Shown: positions 26,046 to 34,535, counted from the first letter of the stretch. The stretch is DNA of 64,000 nucleotides from Desulfosporosinus shakirovi (GCF_020595055.1 NZ_JAJDOO010000006.1:62001-126000); one strand, 5' to 3'. Numbers and translations: made by a program. The notes: a model not told the origin generated them from the letters alone.

Positions 26046-26918
26046 ATGAACCGAATTGTTTCTATATCCGGCAAACTAAAATATACAGGTCTTTTGGGCC
26101 TGCCAATGTTCTTTTCGGATGCGCCGATCTGGAAATACTTTTGGTTATTCTGGCTGTTTGCTTTTGTGGAGATTTTCTCCTCTTTCTCAATTTTTGTGCA
26201 GTCCTTACAGCAGTTGATTGCTATACCCTATATCTATCTTTCCCATGGCTTTCGACTGCCGGATCAAAATAACTATCAGCCTGCCATACGCTATTCTCTG
26301 CCCTTCAGCGGAGAATGGACAGCAGTCAACGGCGGACCGGACAAGGAAACCTCTCATTCCTGGAGCATTTTAACCCAGCGCTACGCCTATGACTTTTTGA
26401 TCTTGGATGACAACGGTCAAAGCTGTTCCGACGACAAAACCCTTTTGCCTAACTACTATTGCTACGGCAAGGAAGTCTTAGCTCCGGCTGACGGAGTTGT
26501 TGTGGAAGCAATGGACAAATACCCTGATTCCCGCACCTATGGCAACGGTTCCGTGGATCATGCCGCCAAGGACATTCGCGGCAATTACATCGTAATCAGG
26601 CACGCGGCCAAAGAGTATAGCTTGCTGGCTCACCTTCTGCCCCACAGCATTAAGGTCCAGGCGGGCCGGCAGGTAAAGCGCGGCGAGCCCATCGCGCTAT
26701 GCGGCAACTCCGGCAATACAACTGAGCCGCACATCCATTTTCAAATTCAGGATGGCCAAAGCTTCCTTGCCTCGGCGGGATTGCCCATTTCCTTTGAGGG
26801 AATTGAGGCGAAGCCCGCTGAAAACTATGCCAAATTTGATCCGCGTCCGGCATCTGAGCAAAAGGAAAGGGATACATCAAGGATTCAACGCGGCTCTTGC
26901 GTAGGGAATATGGAATAA
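26046..26918 (+). CDS. M23 (LytM-type) peptidase with N-terminal membrane segment
   Basis: A 290-residue protein read from ATG 26046 behind GGGAGG, with an extended -10 TGTTATAAT at 26007-26014. One or two hydrophobic segments (residues 14-60) anchor it. The C-terminal half is an M23 beta-barrel: RYAYDFLILDDNG, a loop ending APADGVVVEA, GNYIVIRH, HL, and GNSGNTTEPHIHFQIQ. The first zinc His/Asp pair is not in canonical spacing, so activity is uncertain. A relative with the same RYAYDFL and PHLHFQ core lies at 30711. The last codons overlap a terminator stem. Confidence 0.78.
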   Translation: MNRIVSISGKLKYTGLLGLPMFFSDAPIWKYFWLFWLFAFVEIFSSFSIFVQSLQQLIAIPYIYLSHGFRLPDQNNYQPAIRYSLPFSGEWTAVNGGPDKETSHSWSILTQRYAYDFLILDDNGQSCSDDKTLLPNYYCYGKEVLAPADGVVVEAMDKYPDSRTYGNGSVDHAAKDIRGNYIVIRHAAKEYSLLAHLLPHSIKVQAGRQVKRGEPIALCGNSGNTTEPHIHFQIQDGQSFLASAGLPISFEGIEAKPAENYAKFDPRPASEQKERDTSRIQRGSCVGNME

Positions 26919-26959
26919 GAAAAGCACTCTGTCCGGAGTGCTTTTCTTATTCCATATTC
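26906..26959. terminator. 24-bp perfect stem terminator
   Basis: GAATATGGAATAAGAAAAGC continuing to ACTC, its exact complement, and a loop TGTCCG. The stem starts within the last codons of the M23 gene, so the stop codon is inside the hairpin. It is unusually long for a simple terminator. Confidence 0.82.
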
Positions 26960-27076
26960 GGAGGGTCTTATAAGCATCCCTCGTCATAGAGAGTTTACTT
27001 GACATACCATTGGCTTCCAATGGATAACGGCAGGGTTTATAAATGTTAACAATACCGTTTAGAACTCGAAAAATGT

Positions 27077-27418
27077 TTACGGCATATTACAAAGCCGGTC
27101 GATTTTTTTCTTCTTAGGTTTTGGAATCGGAATAACCGGCTCCAATAAAGAGATAACTTCTTTGCTTAATAGGGAATTGTCTATGTCCAATATATAATGT
27201 TCTTTTGCTCTGTCATAGGGAAAGCCTGTCTCTGCATCTTTCATCTTTTCACTAATACAGTCAATTATTTTCACAAAGACCATATTATCACAGACGAGAA
27301 GTATAGGCTTCTCATTCACGTAAACCATATATTCTCCAAACATTTTCTTATATCTAACAGCACCAACGCCGCTGATCTGTTCACAAACATATTCAATAAA
27401 ATCTGTTGTTGTTGCCAT
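27077..27418 (-). CDS. TfoX N-terminal domain protein
   Basis: A 113-residue protein matching the TfoX/Sxy N-terminal fold: FIEYVCEQISGVGAVRYKKMFG, then GEYMVYVNEKPILLVCDN and a final Pro/Lys tail PKPKKKKIDRL. The C-terminal TfoX domain is absent, as in many Firmicute homologues. Gammaproteobacterial TfoX controls competence; here the role is unknown. Monocistronic. Confidence 0.82.
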   Translation of the reverse strand: MATTTDFIEYVCEQISGVGAVRYKKMFGEYMVYVNEKPILLVCDNMVFVKIIDCISEKMKDAETGFPYDRAKEHYILDIDNSLLSKEVISLLEPVIPIPKPKKKKIDRLCNMP

Positions 27419-27606
27419 ACCATCACCTCTCGATCATTGGTATGCTTCTCTTTATCTGATATATTTGTTATAAAGCAGACTAAGCACCAAGCTCTCAAAC
27501 ATTTTAATAGCTTCTTTGGAACCTCATTAATTCCATGGTAATTAAATCCTGAGTAATGGAGTACCAGATTTCTTAAGTTAAATTAAAAGGGCTAGAGGAA
27601 ACATCC

Positions 27607-28026
27607 TCAAGCTCTTTTAAGTCTTGCACCTATCCATTTTTTCATTCTCGAAATTATCATGTCTTTTAGTTGCGAATCACTGTCAGCAACGTTTATAGCG
27701 AAAAGTTCTAGTTCTTTTTCATTTGCGTGGAGATGGAACCCGTTAATATTAAGAAACACCATTCCTGACAAAAGACCAGTTCTTTTATTTCCGTCTGGAA
27801 ATATATGACCTTTTATTATCAAATACATTAAATAAGCGGCAAGTGCTTCAACTGCTTTATATCGCGAGGATACATAATGAAATTGAGCTATAATTGATTC
27901 TGCTTTTCCTAATGAATCTGGATAATGTCCCTTAGCACCACCATGCCGGGCGATTAGTTTATCATGAAAGTCAAGTATTTCTCTTGGTAAAAGATTATTA
28001 AAGCGTTTTTTTTGAAACCTGCTCAT
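27607..28026 (-). CDS. doc: Doc-type (Fic-fold) toxin
   Basis: A 139-residue death-on-curing protein. The Fic motif is HIFPDGNKRTG (residues 74-84), the Doc form that phosphorylates EF-Tu in phage P1. The N-terminal FHDKLIARHGGAKGHYPDSL is also typical of the family. It overlaps the gene before it by 4 bases (ATGA), as toxin genes overlap their antitoxins. All catalytic residues appear intact, so it is probably active if not neutralised. Confidence 0.87.
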   Translation of the reverse strand: MSRFQKKRFNNLLPREILDFHDKLIARHGGAKGHYPDSLGKAESIIAQFHYVSSRYKAVEALAAYLMYLIIKGHIFPDGNKRTGLLSGMVFLNINGFHLHANEKELELFAINVADSDSQLKDMIISRMKKWIGARLKRA

Positions 28027-28214
28027 TTATTACGAAGCTCTCTGAAAGTCTTATCATATCTTGTAATTAAGTTATCTGCCACGGCACTTTTATCAATAAT
28101 TCTTCCCGAACAACTATTACGAACAATCCAATTTCCACTAGAAGAGTTTATTTTTGAACTGGAAGTACTCTTTGAGGATACGCCATGTTTTTTTACATTA
28201 TGAGATTTCGTCAT
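28023..28214 (-). CDS. Putative antitoxin of Doc, serine-rich
   Basis: A 63-residue basic protein: KKHGVSSKSTSSSKINSSSG, then NWIVRNSCSGRIIDKSAVAD and a helical end ITRYDKTFRELRNK. It is not a recognisable Phd or AbrB protein. Its position directly before doc, with a 4-base overlap and a good AAAGGAGGGTTTACAG site, argues that it is the antitoxin. The C-terminal helix is the likely toxin-binding part. No DNA-binding motif is clear. Confidence 0.7.
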   Translation of the reverse strand: MTKSHNVKKHGVSSKSTSSSKINSSSGNWIVRNSCSGRIIDKSAVADNLITRYDKTFRELRNK

Positions 28215-28290
28215 CTGTAAACCCTCCTTTTGGTAGTCTAATATATTCTATTATAACATTAAAGATGATTCTGCGTCCATTTGACAAAGC

Positions 28291-28341
28291 ACGTGTTGGT
28301 GTGAGAATCTCTATCTTCTCAGCCAACGCATCGAATATTTC
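28291..28341. repeat. Hairpin repeat B (partner at 16373-16421)
   Basis: GTTGGTGTGAGAA and TTCTCAGCCAAC pair around TCTCTATC. It lies at the truncated 3' side of the tnpB remnant, which suggests a link with an IS200/IS605-type element end. On the minus strand it also reads as LAEKIEILTPTRAL within a 70-codon frame (28198-28410) that runs into the antitoxin gene. Confidence 0.5.
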
Positions 28342-28399
28342 TCCAATGCTTATCCAGACGTCCCCCATCTGGCAATCCGATAATACGCCCCAGATGCCT

Positions 28400-29170
28400 T
28401 GAGTAGTCAATCTTACCTAAGATGTCGTTCAAAGCTCGCCTGTATTTTTTCCACTGACGGGAGCCTTTTTGACAGTTGGCCATTTTCTTTTGCAGTTCCT
28501 TCAGTTTCTTGTTGCGCAAGCGTTTGAGACTTCGGATCTTCCTACCGGTGATGATCACTCCTTAACCGTTATCACAAACCGAAACTATGGTGTGAATCTC
28601 ACCCAGGTCGATGGCTGCTATACCCACATTATTGTTCGCCTTTAAAGATTTGCCGTCATCGTAGGCTATAGCTAATTGCAGACCACGGTCATAGATAAGT
28701 TCAATTTCTTTAATTTTACCGGGAGGCAAATCCTTAACCCGAATCGGGATAGGTTTTTGGCGTCTGCTATTCAAAAGCCCCAAACTTAACTCAATTCTTC
28801 CGTTGTTACCAATCCGAAGGCCATCTTTTTTCCACTTGGTATTGAAGTGCTTTTTATCTTTATACGGGTACCGAATTTGGGTGAATCCCAAGGCTCTAGC
28901 TTTATGGGCATTTTCTCTAGCATCGAGGTATTTTTCGTAGATCGCCTGAATGGACTGACTGTGGATTGGGTATTGACCTTTTGTTGCTAAATGCAACATC
29001 CCTTGGTCAATCCAGAGACCGGTTTGTTGAAAATGCTCTTTTGCCAAACCTAGACAATCATTCCAAACTTGAGCAGATGTGCGATTGCAGGCAAAGAGAC
29101 GGTCAATGTTGTCTTTAGTAGCATAGAAGTTCGTTTTTAAGACACGGATTATTTTGAACACCCCCTCCAA
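28400..29170 (-). pseudogene. tnpB: Broken tnpB (IS200/IS605 OrfB)
   Basis: The frame begins MEGVFKIIRVLKTNFYATKD and contains the N-terminal TnpB domain and the first RuvC Asp in AAIDLGEIHTI. A TAA follows VSVCDNG at 28562, and the same frame continues with GVIITGRKIRSLKRLRNKKL and KKMANCQKGSRQWKKYRRAL. One nonsense mutation therefore splits the gene. After RRALNDIL the similarity ends, so RuvC motifs II-III and the zinc finger are lost. No tnpA is present. The nuclease is dead. Confidence 0.88.
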
Positions 29171-29281
29171 TATTGTATACCCTTATTTTACCACAGAGGG
29201 AACGAATTTAGAACGGGTGTTCTGTTAATGTTTTGGGGCGGCGATTCATCTCACCACCTACAGAGGATGGGAGTCTTCTCG
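29171..29281. mobile_element. Left-end region of the broken IS605-type element
   Basis: Downstream in + coordinates of the tnpB start is TATACCCTTATTTTACC and then an imperfect palindrome CTCACCACCT/AGGATGGGAG (29250-29275) of the kind found at subterminal ends of these elements. The hairpin overlaps the stop region of the next gene, so the last residues of that protein (EDSHPL) are encoded by element sequence. Confidence 0.45.
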
Positions 29282-29749
29282 TCGCACTATGATGAACAAT
29301 TCATTTTCTTCATCATAGGTATACCCCGCCGCCAGCAGCGTCTGGCGTGAGGCCAGGTTATCCTCGTCGGGCTGGGCAATAATTCTTTGCCCATTGGGAA
29401 GGGCAAAGATGAGGGATTGAAGCAGCTTCAGGGCTTGACAGGCACAACCTTTACGCAAAAAATCCACTTCGCCGATTAAATAATCAATACTGTAGGTCTC
29501 TTCGACTGGAATGCTGCCCTGCCAATCCTCTCCGCTTCGCCAATAGGGATAATACTGACAAAACCCAATGGGCGTTTCCTCGGCCAAAATGATGTAATGC
29601 CGTATCCAGCTGTATTCACTTTCCCGCTTGCTTACTTCGTCGATCCAGGCTTCCACAGGCGCATACCAGCGCTGAATACGCTCACTGTGAAGCCAGTTGA
29701 CAAACAACGTCAGGTCACTGTCTGTAAAAGGCTTGAGTTGAATATTCAT
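29258..29749 (-). CDS. GNAT acetyltransferase (AAC(6')-Ib-like fold)
   Basis: A 163-residue acetyltransferase. MNIQLKPFTDSDLTLFVNWL opens the fold; GFCQYYPYW and SIDYLIGEVDFLRKGCACQA correspond to motif A, where relatives have GxGxG/A. NLASRQTLLAAGY matches motif B. Relatives acetylate aminoglycosides or siderophore intermediates; resistance cannot be inferred here. ATG 29747-29749 is chosen for its GGGAG spacing. The 3' end abuts an IS605 end. It follows the next gene by about 20 bases and may be co-transcribed. Confidence 0.75.
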   Translation of the reverse strand: MNIQLKPFTDSDLTLFVNWLHSERIQRWYAPVEAWIDEVSKRESEYSWIRHYIILAEETPIGFCQYYPYWRSGEDWQGSIPVEETYSIDYLIGEVDFLRKGCACQALKLLQSLIFALPNGQRIIAQPDEDNLASRQTLLAAGYTYDEENELFIIVRREDSHPL

Positions 29750-29769
29750 GCTCATCTCCCTGTTTTTCT

Positions 29770-30519
29770 TCATTTTTTGAGTATTCTCTTTAAGTAGTCG
29801 ACATCTAACAAATTCACTGTCTCAAAATTCCCTTTATAAAACACACCCCAGTTATTGAAAACACAAGGCAATTCCTTTGCTTTTTGCAGCGTATCCACTT
29901 GAATTAAAGATACAGGTACGTCATTCATTTCACAATACTGTTTTATCATCTCAATGTTTTGATAGACATAGGGGCATTGCATATCATAATAAATTGTTAG
30001 CTCTTGGCTTTCAATTTCTTGGTTTTTAACATTTTGTGCGAACTTTGGCGTTGTTCCGTCAAAAGAAAGTGCAAGCAATTCATATCCATTATCCGTAGTA
30101 TCAACAACCTCAAAGCCGAACCTCTTCGCAAATGATTGGTCAGAAAGCCAAGATTTTTGTTTTTTTGCTCCAAGCATACAAATGCCGGATTTCCCCCTTT
30201 CTTTGGCATCAGCCAGACAATACTCCATCAGCGATTTCCCATACCCTTTTCCTTTGTGACTACCAGAAACCCATAAGCAATACAGATAATAATAGTTGTC
30301 ACCAATTATGGGAACCCAAGCTGTTTCAAGAGGAGCATATTCAATAAAAACCGTAGCCCTTGCATTTAACTTTCTAAAGACATGACCGTCCTTTAGCCGG
30401 TCTGAAAGCCATTGTCGCTTGGCGTCAATACCTTGATGGGGCTTTTTACTGCGGATAATGCAGCATAAATGCTCATTGACAAGGTTTTCTGTTGTTATGT
30501 TTACAAAATCAGTATTCAT
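29770..30519 (-). CDS. YoaP-like acetyltransferase with thioredoxin-like C-domain
   Basis: A 249-residue protein read from ATG 30517-30519 (GGGAGG six bases before). Residues 1-150 are a GNAT domain with LWVSGSHKGKGYGKSLM as the acetyl-CoA loop. Residues 170-249 (LTIYYDMQCPYVYQNIEMI and FNNWGVFYKGNF) form the thioredoxin-like YoaP domain, with one Cys (CPY) in place of CxxC. This two-domain form is common in Firmicutes; substrate unknown. Confidence 0.82.
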   Translation of the reverse strand: MNTDFVNITTENLVNEHLCCIIRSKKPHQGIDAKRQWLSDRLKDGHVFRKLNARATVFIEYAPLETAWVPIIGDNYYYLYCLWVSGSHKGKGYGKSLMEYCLADAKERGKSGICMLGAKKQKSWLSDQSFAKRFGFEVVDTTDNGYELLALSFDGTTPKFAQNVKNQEIESQELTIYYDMQCPYVYQNIEMIKQYCEMNDVPVSLIQVDTLQKAKELPCVFNNWGVFYKGNFETVNLLDVDYLKRILKK

Positions 30520-30710
30520 ATGTATCCTCCCTTCAAATCTAAACTTGTAGTTCATGCTTTTTCGTCTTAATTACCAAATGCGTACAAGTTATTAATTACC
30601 TCAAAACTTTTTTCAGGTTCCATTGTCTGCCTCATGCAAATTTAGCGCCGCCTGTTGCCATCGTTTTCTTGGCAATAGGTTACCTTTTTTTGCTTTACTA
30701 TCTATTTAAA

Positions 30711-31406
30711 TTATGAAGCACAAAAACGTATATGATCCTTATCTGTGGGGATTCCGTTATACACTTTTCGCCATTCACCGTCTTTGAATGATTCATACTG
30801 CTCAAAAGCGCAAGGCAGTCCCCTTGCTGAAAGTATGTCACTACTATCCATGAGCTGAAAATGCAAATGTGGAGAAAATGAATTGCCTGAATGCCCTACT
30901 TTACCTATAACGTCACCTTTTTTCACGCTTTGTCCAATCGAAACCCTAATTGAACCTTTTTGAAGATGGACTAATCCGGCATATACATCGTTACTACATT
31001 TCATAATGATATAGTTGCCGGCAACGGATTGTATAGTGTCTTTTCTCAGGTTAAAGGCATACGCGCTCTTTAGAGCAACAAACAAATCCGAAAGTAAATG
31101 CGCTCTGGCTCTTTCCTTATAACCATCTTCGGCTCTAACAATTACCCCGTCGCAAGGCGCATATACCTCTTGCCCCCAACAGTAACACTCATTTAGAGGA
31201 ACACCTATAAGGAGATACCGCAGCCAGTGAGCACCATAACTGGGCCAGCCTTTTCTTTTCCAATCCACTTGTAAAAAATCGTAAGCATATCGTGTCCCTA
31301 ACTGATCTGTTCCGTGGCTTGGAATCTTTTTGCCCGGCGTATTGGGAGCCAACCATTCTCCCCTTAAAGGAAACTCAACTATTATCGGTTTATATATTTC
31401 TTTCAT
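30711..31406 (-). CDS. M23-family peptidase-like protein
   Basis: A 231-residue protein read from ATG 31404-31406, six bases after CGGAGG. It shares FPLRGEW, TRYAYDFLQVDW, the APCDGVIVRAED loop, AGNYIIMKC and GHSGNSFSPHLHFQL with the M23 gene at 26046, so the two are paralogues. It lacks an obvious signal peptide or membrane helix. The canonical HxxxD zinc pair is again not clear, so it may be a non-catalytic or altered LytM domain. Confidence 0.78.
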   Translation of the reverse strand: MKEIYKPIIVEFPLRGEWLAPNTPGKKIPSHGTDQLGTRYAYDFLQVDWKRKGWPSYGAHWLRYLLIGVPLNECYCWGQEVYAPCDGVIVRAEDGYKERARAHLLSDLFVALKSAYAFNLRKDTIQSVAGNYIIMKCSNDVYAGLVHLQKGSIRVSIGQSVKKGDVIGKVGHSGNSFSPHLHFQLMDSSDILSARGLPCAFEQYESFKDGEWRKVYNGIPTDKDHIRFCAS

Positions 31407-31469
31407 TCCATACCTCCGCAAGTACGTCCAATTGTATTTCTGCCATACTCAATAGTATGTATATCGAAA

Positions 31470-31510
31470 CATAACCTGACCCAATGTTGTCAGGTTATGG
31501 TCTGTATAAT
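31470..31510 (+). promoter_or_regulatory. Inverted-repeat operator and -10 of the SDR operon
   Basis: CATAACCTGAC (31470-31480) and GTCAGGTTATG (31489-31499) form a perfect 11-bp inverted repeat with an 8-base spacer. TATAAT follows at 31505-31510. The dyad covers the -35 zone, so a repressor or MerR/TetR-like factor probably controls the three genes below. Its gene is not adjacent. Confidence 0.6.
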
Positions 31511-31558
31511 GGAATCAGGTAATATCACAGGCAAAATGAAGTCAAGGAGGATAAGAAC

Positions 31559-32362
31559 ATGGAAGAACCATCAAAAGACACATTCGTCACAAAGGAACTT
31601 GACGGAAAGCGCGTTCTTGTAACCGGCGGGACTAAGGGAGGAATGGGCGAAGCGATTGTAAATCGGCTTACTCATGCCGGAGCAACGGTCATCACGACAG
31701 CACGCAATATCCCGGATGAGTTAAAGGACTCAGATTTATTTATTCAGGCTGATATCAGCACTCCCGATGGCACCGCAAAAATTGTGGAAAATATACTTGA
31801 ACGCTTTAACGGCGTCGATATCCTCGTCAATAACGTAGGAGGATCTTCTACTCCGACAGGCGGTGTTCTTAAGCAAACTGACGCGGGCTGGCAGCAGACG
31901 TTTGAGACCAATTTATTCGCTGCTGTCCGACTGGATCGGGGGTTGCTGCCTCCGATGCTTAAACAGGGCTATGGCGTTATTATTCATGTTACATCGATTC
32001 AGCGCCGCTTCCCAGGAGAAAACACTATGGCCTATTCAGCGGCCAAGGCCGCCCTCGCAAATTACAGTAAAGCGCTGGCAACAGAACTCGCACCAAAGGG
32101 CATCCGTGTTAACAGCGTTGCACCTGGGTTCACGGAAACAAAAGCCGCCGGAAGACTCATCGAGCGAATAGCGCAGGAACGAGGATGCGATTATAGCGAT
32201 GCCCGGCAGGCTTTGATGGACTCTCTCGGCGGTATCCCGATTGGCCGCACCGCACGTCCGGAGGAAGTAGCGGAACTCATCGCTTTTCTGGTGTCCGATC
32301 GCGCTTCTTACATTGTCGGAGCGGAGCATACAATTGACGGCGGCATTGTCCGCACAATATAA
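31559..32362 (+). CDS. SDR-family oxidoreductase
   Basis: A 267-residue classical short-chain dehydrogenase. The cofactor motif is [12 protein letters not shown] (about 23-34), then NNVGG, the catalytic Ser in HVTSIQ and YSAAKAAL (YxxxK). The Asp/Thr before the third strand favours neither cofactor clearly. AAGGAGG lies before the ATG. First gene of a three-gene operon with a double SnoaL protein and a nitroreductase; G+C is visibly higher than in the flanks. Confidence 0.86.
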   Translation: MEEPSKDTFVTKELDGKRVLVTGGTKGGMGEAIVNRLTHAGATVITTARNIPDELKDSDLFIQADISTPDGTAKIVENILERFNGVDILVNNVGGSSTPTGGVLKQTDAGWQQTFETNLFAAVRLDRGLLPPMLKQGYGVIIHVTSIQRRFPGENTMAYSAAKAALANYSKALATELAPKGIRVNSVAPGFTETKAAGRLIERIAQERGCDYSDARQALMDSLGGIPIGRTARPEEVAELIAFLVSDRASYIVGAEHTIDGGIVRTI

Positions 32363-32377
32363 AGGAGAATGATGATT

Positions 32378-33076
32378 ATGATAAACAATAAATTTCAATT
32401 ATCTAAACCGATTGAGGCACATTTTCAGGCAACAAACGCGGACGATCCTGTGACCTTCCTTTCAATTTTTACCGATGACGCCGTTGTAATAGACGCCGGT
32501 AAAGAATATCACGGGAAAACCGCCATCAAAGAGTGGAGCGACCGCGACTATTTCGGCGTCCATCTGAGACTGGAAGTCACAAATGCCGTTCAGGATGCCG
32601 CAGAAATTGTCGTAACTGCAAAATCAGATGGAGACTACGACAAGAGCGGGTTGCCGGACCCACTATATCTGGATTTTCACTTTACGGTGGAGGGGGATAA
32701 AGTCACGCGTTTGCGCAACGTCCTTTCCTCCAACGGCAGGTCAATCCCGTTACCGCAGCCGATTGCAACCTTTTATCATGCCTCTGATGTTTATGACAAC
32801 GCCCTGCTTGCGGGCTGCTTCGCAGCGGATGCAGTGTTGGTTGACGAGGGAAAGGAATACCACGGTCCCGAAGCCGTCAGTGGGCATATTCTGGAGGCAA
32901 ACCGGGATGCTAAGGTCATGACGGAAATCACTGACTGCGTAGAAAAAAACGGTGATACGATTGTCACCGCCACGCTTTCCGGCAATTTCGAGGGCAGCCC
33001 AATTCCGTTGGATTTCCTTTTTAATCTTGAAAACGGAAAAATCAAAGCCCTGAATATTGTGTTGGCGGGTGAATGA
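32378..33076 (+). CDS. Tandem SnoaL-like (NTF2-fold) protein
   Basis: About 232 residues made of two NTF2/SnoaL-like domains. Both carry the same core: FTDDAVVIDAGKEYHGKTAI in the first (about 28-47) and FAADAVLVDEGKEYHGPEAV in the second. They look like an internal duplication. Single-domain relatives act as polyketide cyclases, isomerases or stress proteins. Three ATGs are possible (32369, 32372, 32378); the last has the best spacing to AAAGGAG. It overlaps the nitroreductase gene by 4 bases. Confidence 0.8.
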   Translation: MINNKFQLSKPIEAHFQATNADDPVTFLSIFTDDAVVIDAGKEYHGKTAIKEWSDRDYFGVHLRLEVTNAVQDAAEIVVTAKSDGDYDKSGLPDPLYLDFHFTVEGDKVTRLRNVLSSNGRSIPLPQPIATFYHASDVYDNALLAGCFAADAVLVDEGKEYHGPEAVSGHILEANRDAKVMTEITDCVEKNGDTIVTATLSGNFEGSPIPLDFLFNLENGKIKALNIVLAGE

Positions 33077-33909
33077 AAATGGCAGGAGAAAATTTAATTC
33101 AGGTAAATCAGGATAAATGCACAAAGTGCGGACTTTGCGTAAAGGTCTGCCGGGGTACTCTTGGCCTGGGAGAGCAAGGTCCGGAGATCGTTCATGATTT
33201 CTGCATTGCTTGCGGGCACTGCGTGGCCGTCTGCCCGAACGGTGCCCTGGATCACACTAGAGCTCCGCTGAAAAATCAGGTTTTGCTTGAGAAATCACCG
33301 GTGCCAGATGTGGAAACGGCAGCCCGCTTTCTCCGGTCGCGGCGGTCTGTTCGTACCTTTCAAAAGAAACCTATACCGCGCGAGAATATCCGAGAGTTGC
33401 TTGACATTGCCCGGTTCGCGCCGACAGCCTGCAACTCGCAGGGAATATCTTACTATGTCGTGGACGACCTAGATACTTTAAAAAAAATTGCGGCCGTGAT
33501 CGCCGACTGGGCGGAAGAGGATTTAAAACACGGCTCTTTGGGAAAATCCCCATGGTCGCAAAATACCTCCAATACGATCCGCTGTTACCACGAAAATGGT
33601 GAGGACACGATTCTGAGGGATGCCCCCTGCCTGATCATTGCCACAGCGGATAAAAACCGTTTCCCTCTCGGCCGGGACAACACCCATTTTGCACTTACGT
33701 ATGCTCAGCTTTACGCACCAACACTCGGGCTTGGTACCTGCTGGTCAGGACTGTTTGAATACTGCGCCACGTCAGGATATGAACCGCTTCTTAAACTTTT
33801 GAAGCTTCCGGAAAGCAGAACTATCACGGGTGCTTTCTTAGTAGGATATCCGGTCTACACCTTTAAACGGTTGGTTGACAGAGATCCTTTGCAGATTACA
33901 TGGCAATGA
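33073..33909 (+). CDS. Ferredoxin-nitroreductase fusion
   Basis: A 278-residue flavoprotein with an N-terminal 2[4Fe-4S] ferredoxin (CTKCGLCVKVC and CIACGHCVAVCP, residues 16-55). A nitroreductase domain follows: SRRSVRTFQKKPIP, FAPTACNSQ and a GLGTCWSGL loop. The fusion form is frequent in anaerobes, where ferredoxin supplies electrons to reduce nitro, quinone or enoate compounds. The third gene of the SDR operon, coupled by ATGA. Confidence 0.87.
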   Translation: MKMAGENLIQVNQDKCTKCGLCVKVCRGTLGLGEQGPEIVHDFCIACGHCVAVCPNGALDHTRAPLKNQVLLEKSPVPDVETAARFLRSRRSVRTFQKKPIPRENIRELLDIARFAPTACNSQGISYYVVDDLDTLKKIAAVIADWAEEDLKHGSLGKSPWSQNTSNTIRCYHENGEDTILRDAPCLIIATADKNRFPLGRDNTHFALTYAQLYAPTLGLGTCWSGLFEYCATSGYEPLLKLLKLPESRTITGAFLVGYPVYTFKRLVDRDPLQITWQ

Positions 33910-33919
33910 TGTGTTTGAC

Positions 33920-34283
33920 ACTCCCCACAGATGAATCTGGGGGATTCTTGGGTGATGAAACGAAAGTCCGTTTCCGGCAATCGAGTATGACCCCAAGTTA
34001 AGGCTATGCCATTAGCCCTCCTAAGACAGTGCGTATAGCATCTTAGGCTGACAGACTGTTACTATCTGCCACAGACGATTAGGTCCGTTTGTTGTTTTAG
34101 CGACTTTTGCTTGTCGAATACCAATTGACTCGTTGAACATTTTACGTAGCAGACTTTCTGCCACAACCGCATATGTTCAATTTTCAAAGATCGTATTAAG
34201 TTCAATTATACCATAAAATGCAAACTAAGAACTCTTTAGATTGCCTTATATCCCCATAGTTGAAACTAGGGGCTTTACGGCAA
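33920..34283 (-). mobile_element. IS200/IS605-type deletion derivative with both end hairpins
   Basis: Both ends carry hairpins of the same build: CCCC-A-CAGAT-GA-ATCTG-GGGG at 33924-33943 and CCCC-A-TAGT-TGAA-ACTA-GGGG at 34252-34272, each with one bulged A after the C4. On the minus strand, an extended -10 TGGTATAAT lies near 34208-34216, just inside the left end, where tnpB mRNA would start, but no tnpA or tnpB frame is present. The 90 bases next to 33920 resemble the structured right end that gives TnpB its guide RNA. It is probably a non-autonomous element that could be moved by a TnpA elsewhere. Confidence 0.7.
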
Positions 34284-34314
34284 CTAGTGGTAAATTGATG
34301 CTGTAATAATGTAA

Positions 34315-34348
34315 GCGGCGGATTGCTTGGTTTTAAGCAATCCGCCGC
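34315..34348 (+). terminator. 14-bp stem hairpin terminator
   Basis: GCGGCGGATTGCTT and AAGCAATCCGCCGC pair perfectly around GGTTTT; GTTTATTT follows on the + strand. It separates the IS-derived region from the leftward genes. Confidence 0.75.
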
Positions 34349-34373
34349 GTTTATTTGGTTATATAACTGGGGG

Positions 34374-34535
34374 TTAAACACCGGGTTTCTCTGGTAGTTG
34401 CCTCGGTTCGTAATTAAAAGTCATTTGCTGCTCCATACGCTCTTGTTCTTGTGCTAAGAGTATTATATAAGCCTTTGAAAAACCTGCAATTAATGCTTGA
34501 GTTATTTTACATGTGGGTTGGAAATTTATAGACAA
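34374..34535 (-). CDS. Small ORF or gene 3' remnant overlapping padR
   Basis: From TTG 34533-34535, 53 codons: SINFQPTCKITQALIAGFSK, AYIILLAQEQERMEQQMTF, ending NYEPRQLPEKPGV. It overlaps the padR stop by ten bases with GGATGTGGA before it, so coupled translation is possible. The composition is protein-like. No family recognised; it may be the tail of a lost gene. Confidence 0.35.
   Translation of the reverse strand: MSINFQPTCKITQALIAGFSKAYIILLAQEQERMEQQMTFNYEPRQLPEKPGV

Noticed and set aside
28198-28410. 70-codon minus frame leading into the Doc antitoxin
   Set aside because: It overlaps the tnpB remnant in another frame and the hairpin repeat, and has no convincing ribosome site; probably chance, although its 3' half looks protein-like.
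29258-29749. Aminoglycoside resistance gene
   Set aside because: The fold resembles AAC(6')-Ib, but motif A is atypical and family members have many substrates; called only as a GNAT acetyltransferase.
31470-31510. MerR-type promoter reading of the CATAACCTGAC dyad
   Set aside because: No acceptable -35 lies 19-20 bases before the TATAAT, and no merR gene is near; kept only as an unassigned operator.
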